Notes under the pieces: model-generated | The model's database searches: none | The model's input: the letters and a program-made list of their open reading frames with translations, nothing else | Told to the model about the DNA's origin: nothing | Program-made: the position numbers and the translations under genes | DNA from: DATLEX01 sp035525045 | Lineage (GTDB): Bacteria > Acidobacteriota > Thermoanaerobaculia > Gp7-AA8 | Reading direction: 5' to 3' | Assembly (NCBI GenBank): GCA_035525045.1 | Contig: DATLEX010000345.1 | Coordinates: 1-24,520, forward strand | DNA: 24,520 bases | Shown: piece after piece, positions 20,658 to 24,520 of the stretch | Layout: every line of letters starts with the position of its first letter | Position numbering within the stretch: the first letter of the stretch is position 1

Positions 20658-21771
20658 GTTTGACGTCCACGAAATGGAAGTGAACTTCGGTCCCCAGCAC
20701 CCCTCGACGCACGGGGTGCTGCGGGTCCTGCTGCGGGTCGACGGGGAGCGGATCATCGACGCCAAGCCGATCATCGGCTATCTCCATCGCGGCACCGAAA
20801 AGCTCTTCGAGCACATGAACTACCCGCAGTGCATCCCGCACACGGACCGGATGGACTACGTGGCCGCGGCCACCAACAACCTCGGCTTCGTGGAGACGGT
20901 GGAGAAGCTGATGGGCATCACCGCGCAGATCCCGCGCCGGGCCCAGCTTCTCCGCGTCATCCTCTCCGAGCTGCAGCGGATCTCGTCGCACTTGCTGTGG
21001 CTCGCCACGCACGCCATCGACATCGGGGCCATGACTCCGTTCTTCTACACCTTCCGCGAGCGGGAGCAGATCCTCGACCTCTTCGAGGCCTACTGCGGCG
21101 CGCGCCTGACGCTCAACTGCATGCGCATCGGCGGGATGCCCGACGACATGCCGCCCGGCTGGATCGACGAGGTGGAAGGGTTCATCAGCAAGTTCGATGC
21201 GGCCATCGACGAGTACGAGGACCTGCTGACCAACAACCGCATCTGGAAGCGGCGCACCGTCGGCATCGGCGTGCTCACGCCGGAGGAGGCGATCGAGTGG
21301 GGGATCACCGGCCCGCCCCTGCGCGGCTCGGGCGTGAGCTGGGACCTCCGCAGGGCGCAGCCCTACGAGCGCTACGAGGAGCTCGACTTCGAGGTCCCCA
21401 TCGGGAAGAACGGCGACACGTACGACCGCTACCTGGTGCGGATGGAGGAGATGCGGCAGTCGCGGCGCATCATCCTGCAGTGCATCCCGCTCATCAAAGA
21501 GACTCCCGCCGGCGACATCAAGGCCAAGATCTCCCGCGTCATCCGCCCGCCGGAAGGGGAGGTCTACCACTCCATCGAGTCGCCGAAAGGGGAGCTGGGC
21601 TACTACATCGTCTCGGACGGGAAGAGCCAGAGCGCCTATCGCTGCCACGTGCGGCCGCCGTCCTTCGTGAACCTGCAGGCGCTGCCGGCGATGGCCAGGG
21701 GGCACCTGGTGTCGGATCTGGTGGCGTTGATCGGGACCATCGATATCGTGCTGGGCGAGGTGGACCGGTGA
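20656..21771 (+). CDS. nuoD: Complex I subunit D (49-kDa, quinone-site subunit)
   Basis: This 371-residue subunit of the peripheral arm forms the quinone-reduction site with NuoB. Conserved features are NFGPQHPSTHGVLR (10-23), with quinone-site His residues and R23, the counterpart of the Arg methylated by NDUFAF7 in mitochondria; GYLHRGTEKLFE; GVSWDLRRAQPYERYEELDF; and the C-terminal SFVNLQALPAMARGHLVSDL and GTIDIVLGEVDR ending. The length is normal, so it is neither fused to NuoC nor extended. The ATG lies in the last unit of heptamer array 2, and no SD is visible. A second repeat array follows the stop. Confidence 0.96.
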   Translation: MFDVHEMEVNFGPQHPSTHGVLRVLLRVDGERIIDAKPIIGYLHRGTEKLFEHMNYPQCIPHTDRMDYVAAATNNLGFVETVEKLMGITAQIPRRAQLLRVILSELQRISSHLLWLATHAIDIGAMTPFFYTFREREQILDLFEAYCGARLTLNCMRIGGMPDDMPPGWIDEVEGFISKFDAAIDEYEDLLTNNRIWKRRTVGIGVLTPEEAIEWGITGPPLRGSGVSWDLRRAQPYERYEELDFEVPIGKNGDTYDRYLVRMEEMRQSRRIILQCIPLIKETPAGDIKAKISRVIRPPEGEVYHSIESPKGELGYYIVSDGKSQSAYRCHVRPPSFVNLQALPAMARGHLVSDLVALIGTIDIVLGEVDR

Positions 21772-21779
21772 CGAAGAAA

Positions 21780-21868
21780 TTGAGAATTGAGAATGGAGAA
21801 TTGAGAATGGTGGTGGCGCGCTTCGCGCGCGCGATCTCAATTCTCAATTCTCAATTCTCAATTCTCAA
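21780..21868. repeat. Heptanucleotide repeat array 3, forming a long inverted repeat (nuoD/nuoH junction)
   Basis: Left arm: TTGAGAA, TTGAGAA, TGGAGAA, TTGAGAA (21780-21807). Right arm: four TTCTCAA units (21841-21868), preceded by ATCTCAA. Between them is a GC hairpin, GCGCGC-TTC-GCGCGC (21816-21830). The arms would form a stem of about 28 bp in the nuo transcript. The AT-rich arms contrast sharply with the GC-rich genes. Confidence 0.88.
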
Positions 21869-21870
21869 TT

Positions 21871-21887
21871 CATCGGCGGAGCCGATG
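21871..21887 (+). promoter_or_regulatory. Hairpin presenting the nuoH Shine-Dalgarno sequence
   Basis: CATCGGC and GCCGATG form a 7-bp stem with loop GGA. The GGAG (21878-21881) lies in the loop and first stem base, 8 bases before the nuoH ATG (21890), so the SD may be held in or exposed by this hairpin. Confidence 0.45.
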
Positions 21888-21889
21888 CC

Positions 21890-23068
21890 ATGAACCCCTG
21901 GATGACCTACCTGGTCTGGCCTCTGATCAAGTTCCTGATCGCCTTTGCCATCGTGCAGGGGATCGTAGCGGCGATGAACTGGGTCGAGCGGCGGGGGCTC
22001 GGGCTCATTCAGGCGCGGCTCGGGCCGAACCGCGTCGGGCCGTGGGGTCTGGGACAGATCATCGCCGACCCCATCAAGTTCCTGCTGAAGGAGGACATTT
22101 TCCCGGCGCGCGCCGAGAAGGTGGCCTACTTCCTCGGCCCCGTGTTGCCGCTCTTTCCGGCCTTCATCGTCTTCTGCCTGATCCCCTTCGGCCCGCCGCC
22201 GACGTTCTCGGTGACGCAGAACATCAACGTCGGGATCCTGCTGATCTTCGCCCTCACCTCGACTGCCGTGTACGGGCTGATCCTCGGCGGGTGGGCCTCG
22301 AACAACAAGTTCTCGCTCATGGGCGGCCTCCGCTCCGCGGCGCAGGCGGTGTCCTACGAGGTGCCGCTGGCCCTTTCCATCATCGGGGTGCTGATGCTCT
22401 GCCAGAGTTTCGAGCTGCAGAAGATCGTCCGCTACCAGGAGGCCAACGCCTGGAACGTCTTCCCGCAGTTGGTGGCCTGCTTCATCTTCCTCGTGTCGAT
22501 GAACGCGGAGAACAACCGCACGCCCTTCGACCTCCCCGAGGCGGAGTCGGAACTGGTGGGCGGCTACCACACCGAGTACTCGGCGATGAAGTTCGCCTTC
22601 TTCATGCTCGGCGAGTACTCCCTGATGATCGTGAACAGTTGCCTGATGGTCACCCTCTTCTTCGGCGGCTGGAGCCTGGGGATGGGGGGGGTGGGGCTGA
22701 CCACGGAGGTGCTTCAGAAGATGGGCTTCGTGGGAGGGTTGCTCGGCACGCTCATCTTCGCGACGAAGGTCATGCTGTTCCTCCTCATGTACGTCTGGTT
22801 CCGGGCCACCTTCCCCCGGTTCCGCTTCGACCAGCTCATGGACCTGGGGTGGAAGTACCTGATCCCGCTGGCGCTGGCGAACATCTTCGTCACCGGGATC
22901 GTGATCCTGTCGTTTCCGGCCCGGGAGATCGGCGGGACGACCATCGCCGTCGGCGAGACGATTCTGACGCTGTTCGGCGTGGCGGTGATCGCCGCCACGA
23001 TCGTGCTCATGCTCCGGCCCAGGCCGAAGCGCAAGGGGTTGCATGCTAGTCGAGCATCCGAAGCCTAA
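21890..23068 (+). CDS. nuoH: Complex I subunit H
   Basis: This 392-residue membrane subunit has about eight to nine helices and lines the quinone chamber at the arm junction. Signatures are WVERRGLGLIQARLGPNRVGP (in two blocks around residue 32-51), the acidic loop segment NRTPFDLPEAESELVGGYHT and EYSAMKFAFFMLGEY. It is longer than many NuoH proteins by a C-terminal tail ending RPRPKRKGLHASRASEA. The gene follows nuoD directly, without nuoE, nuoF or nuoG. Its last 26 bases overlap the start of nuoI, the longest overlap in the operon. Confidence 0.96.
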   Translation: MNPWMTYLVWPLIKFLIAFAIVQGIVAAMNWVERRGLGLIQARLGPNRVGPWGLGQIIADPIKFLLKEDIFPARAEKVAYFLGPVLPLFPAFIVFCLIPFGPPPTFSVTQNINVGILLIFALTSTAVYGLILGGWASNNKFSLMGGLRSAAQAVSYEVPLALSIIGVLMLCQSFELQKIVRYQEANAWNVFPQLVACFIFLVSMNAENNRTPFDLPEAESELVGGYHTEYSAMKFAFFMLGEYSLMIVNSCLMVTLFFGGWSLGMGGVGLTTEVLQKMGFVGGLLGTLIFATKVMLFLLMYVWFRATFPRFRFDQLMDLGWKYLIPLALANIFVTGIVILSFPAREIGGTTIAVGETILTLFGVAVIAATIVLMLRPRPKRKGLHASRASEA

Positions 23069-23579
23069 GTGGACGGACAAGTTTCTGCTCCTCGACCTCT
23101 TCGAGGGGTTGAAGACGACGTTCCGCAACCTGCTCCGTCCGAAAGTGACGGTGCGGTATCCGGAGGAGCGCCTCGAGCCCTCCGACCGCTTCCGGGGCAT
23201 GTTCCGCTTCTCCTACGAGCGCTGCATCGCCTGCAAGCTCTGCGCGCTGGCCTGCCCCATCGACATCATCTACATCGACGTCCACGACGAGACCATCGAG
23301 CAGGACGGAAAGAAGAAGAAGGTCAAGGTCCTCGACCGCTACGACATCGACGTGAAGCGCTGCATGTTCTGCTCCCTCTGCGAGGAGGCCTGCCCCACCA
23401 AGCCGGTGTCGATCTGGCTGACCAGCAAGACCTACGAGCTGGCCACCTACGACCGCAACGATCTCTACTTCAACATGCAGGAGCTCGAATTCTGGGACGA
23501 CCGCCCCCGCTACACCGGACTGCCGGAGGAGGAAGAGCAGCCGCGCATCGCCGACGAGCGCAAGATGCTCGGCGAGTAA
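23043..23579 (+). CDS. nuoI: Complex I subunit I (two [4Fe-4S] ferredoxin-type subunit)
   Basis: This 178-residue peripheral-arm protein holds clusters N6a and N6b. Motif 1 is CIACKLCALACP (C61, C64, C67, C71) and motif 2 is CMFCSLCEEACP (C107, C110, C113, C117). Between the motifs a charged insert (QDGKKKKVKVLDRYD) stands out. The C-terminal part (from about residue 120) has the usual FNMQELE segment and an acidic tail. The start at ATG 23043 lies inside nuoH, with aggggttgc as SD. It would receive electrons from NuoG in canonical complex I, but nuoG is not in this segment. Confidence 0.96.
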   Translation: MLVEHPKPKWTDKFLLLDLFEGLKTTFRNLLRPKVTVRYPEERLEPSDRFRGMFRFSYERCIACKLCALACPIDIIYIDVHDETIEQDGKKKKVKVLDRYDIDVKRCMFCSLCEEACPTKPVSIWLTSKTYELATYDRNDLYFNMQELEFWDDRPRYTGLPEEEEQPRIADERKMLGE

Positions 23580-23582
23580 CGA

Positions 23583-24266
23583 ATGGACGCCATCACCGCA
23601 GGCATGCCCTTCCTGGTGTTCTTCATCGTCGGGACGGTCGCCGTGGCCGCATCGATCCTCGTCGTGGCCATGCGCAACCCGGTGCACTCGGCGCTGTTCC
23701 TGCTGTTGACCTTTCTCTGCGTGGCCGTCCTCTTCGTGCTGAAGGCCGCGGAGTTCGTCGCCGCCGTGCAGGTGCTGGTCTACGCCGGCGGGATCATGGT
23801 CCTCTTTCTCTTCGTGGTCATGCTCATCAACGTCCGCGAGCTGCCGGAGGAGAGAGTCCTGTCGCAGTTTTGGAGGGGCGGCCTGGCCGTCGGCGCCGGC
23901 GTGTTCATCCTCTTCGCCACCGTGGTCCGTCCCGGCGCCTACCACGAGCCTCGCGGCCAGGAGCGCGACCTGCGCAGCTACACAGAGCCGGGGACGCAGA
24001 GGGTCCGCGCCGCGGACGGCACCATCACCGAGCGCGACGTCCTGCGCAGGCGCGTGGCCGGCAACTCCGAGGCCATCGGCATGGTGCTCTACCGCGACTA
24101 CCTCGTGCCGTTCGAGGTGGCGTCGCTCTTCCTCCTCGTGGCCATGATCGGGGCCATCGTCATCGGCAAGCGCGAGCTCAGCGTGGAGGAAGAGGAGTCC
24201 ACTCCCGATTTCATCCTGGAGCGGATGGAACGGGAGAAGGAAGTGAAGGAGGTCGTGAATGGGTGA
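23583..24266 (+). CDS. nuoJ: Complex I subunit J
   Basis: This is a 227-residue membrane subunit. Three helices lie in the first 85 residues, with AMRNPVHSALFLLLTFLCVA and VLVYAGGIMVLFLFVVMLIN as family signatures, then a fourth near 96-115. A soluble loop rich in charged residues (about 118-165) precedes the last helix (VASLFLLVAMIGAIVIGKR). That loop is longer than in E. coli NuoJ. A C-terminal charged tail (about 198-227) ends in EVKEVVNG. It starts 3 bases after the nuoI stop. Confidence 0.94.
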   Translation: MDAITAGMPFLVFFIVGTVAVAASILVVAMRNPVHSALFLLLTFLCVAVLFVLKAAEFVAAVQVLVYAGGIMVLFLFVVMLINVRELPEERVLSQFWRGGLAVGAGVFILFATVVRPGAYHEPRGQERDLRSYTEPGTQRVRAADGTITERDVLRRRVAGNSEAIGMVLYRDYLVPFEVASLFLLVAMIGAIVIGKRELSVEEEESTPDFILERMEREKEVKEVVNG

Positions 24267-24289
24267 TTCTCCCGTGAAGGAGGCCTTCC

Positions 24290-24520
24290 ATGCCTGAAGG
24301 GATGCCCAGCACCTCCGCTTACCTGATGCTCTCGGCCACGCTCTTCACCGTCGGCCTGGTGGGAGTCGTCATCCGGCGCAACATGATCACCGTGCTCATG
24401 TGCGTGGAGCTGATGCTCAACGCCGTGAACATCAACCTGGTGGCCTTCTCCTACCGCCTCTCCGCGCTGGAGGGACAGATCTTCGCCATCTTCGTCATCG
24501 CCGTCGCGGCAGGGGAGGCC
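24290..24520 (+). CDS. nuoK: Complex I subunit K, 3' end beyond the window
   Basis: The 77 visible codons encode the first part of NuoK. They include the proton-channel Glu segment MCVELMLNAVNINLV and the next helix beginning GQIFAIFVIAVAAGEA, where a second conserved Glu lies. A strong SD (gaaggagg) 6 bases before ATG 24290 decides the start; another in-frame ATG is at 24302. The frame is open to the last base. About 25 more residues are expected, and nuoL, nuoM and nuoN probably follow. Confidence 0.94.
   Translation, partial: MPEGMPSTSAYLMLSATLFTVGLVGVVIRRNMITVLMCVELMLNAVNINLVAFSYRLSALEGQIFAIFVIAVAAGEA

Overview
The window is high-GC bacterial chromosome with tightly packed operons, on both strands up to about 17.0 kb and then on the + strand only. 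It carries a membrane pyrophosphatase, a Ser/Thr kinase, OmpA-type glycine-zipper proteins, Sec and lipoprotein signals, and a complex I operon in the order nuoABCD-HIJK. This suits a Gram-negative, respiring bacterium, possibly Acidobacteriota or a similar environmental lineage. That placement is an inference from gene content and style; no rRNA or marker gene fixes it.

Layout. (1) 1-1.5 kb: the 3' part of a DUF885 zinc-metallopeptidase-like gene, then a palindromic repeat. (2) 1.6-5.9 kb: a redox and nitrosative-stress island. It holds ric (di-iron Fe-S repair protein) with a YwiC-like membrane protein, a beta-barrel remnant, a Crp/Fnr-type regulator, a small PAS plus Fis-HTH protein, a Cu/Zn superoxide dismutase lipoprotein with a small exported partner, and a 25-residue ORF. 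Three near-identical palindromes (TGAC-N4-RTCA) stand before ric, the PAS/Fis gene and the 25-residue ORF, each exactly 23 bases before a -10-position hexamer. They look like the operator of the local Crp/Fnr protein. (3) 5.9-7.8 kb: a flavin disulfide oxidoreductase and a YjbQ-family gene. (4) 7.8-12.1 kb: a translationally coupled operon of zinc-ribbon Ser/Thr kinase, periplasmic repeat-type protein, threonine-dehydratase-like enzyme and divergent peptide deformylase. (5) 12.1-13.0 kb: a DUF4920 protein and a lipoprotein. (6) 13.0-15.5 kb: a structured intergenic region with an orphan intrinsic terminator, then a K+-type membrane pyrophosphatase. (7) 15.5-16.9 kb: two OmpA-family paralogues. 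(8) 17.0-24.5 kb: a MidA/NDUFAF7-like methyltransferase followed by nuoA, B, C, D, H, I, J and the start of nuoK.

The most striking point is in complex I. NuoB and NuoC each carry a nearly identical extra C-terminal domain with a C-x2-C-x3-C-x17-C iron-sulfur motif, while nuoE, nuoF and nuoG are absent from their usual place between nuoD and nuoH. This raises the possibility of a complex I with two added clusters on its peripheral arm and perhaps a different electron donor. A second theme is 7-bp-periodic repeat arrays placed exactly in gene junctions: nuoC/nuoD, nuoD/nuoH, and the flavoprotein/YjbQ junction.
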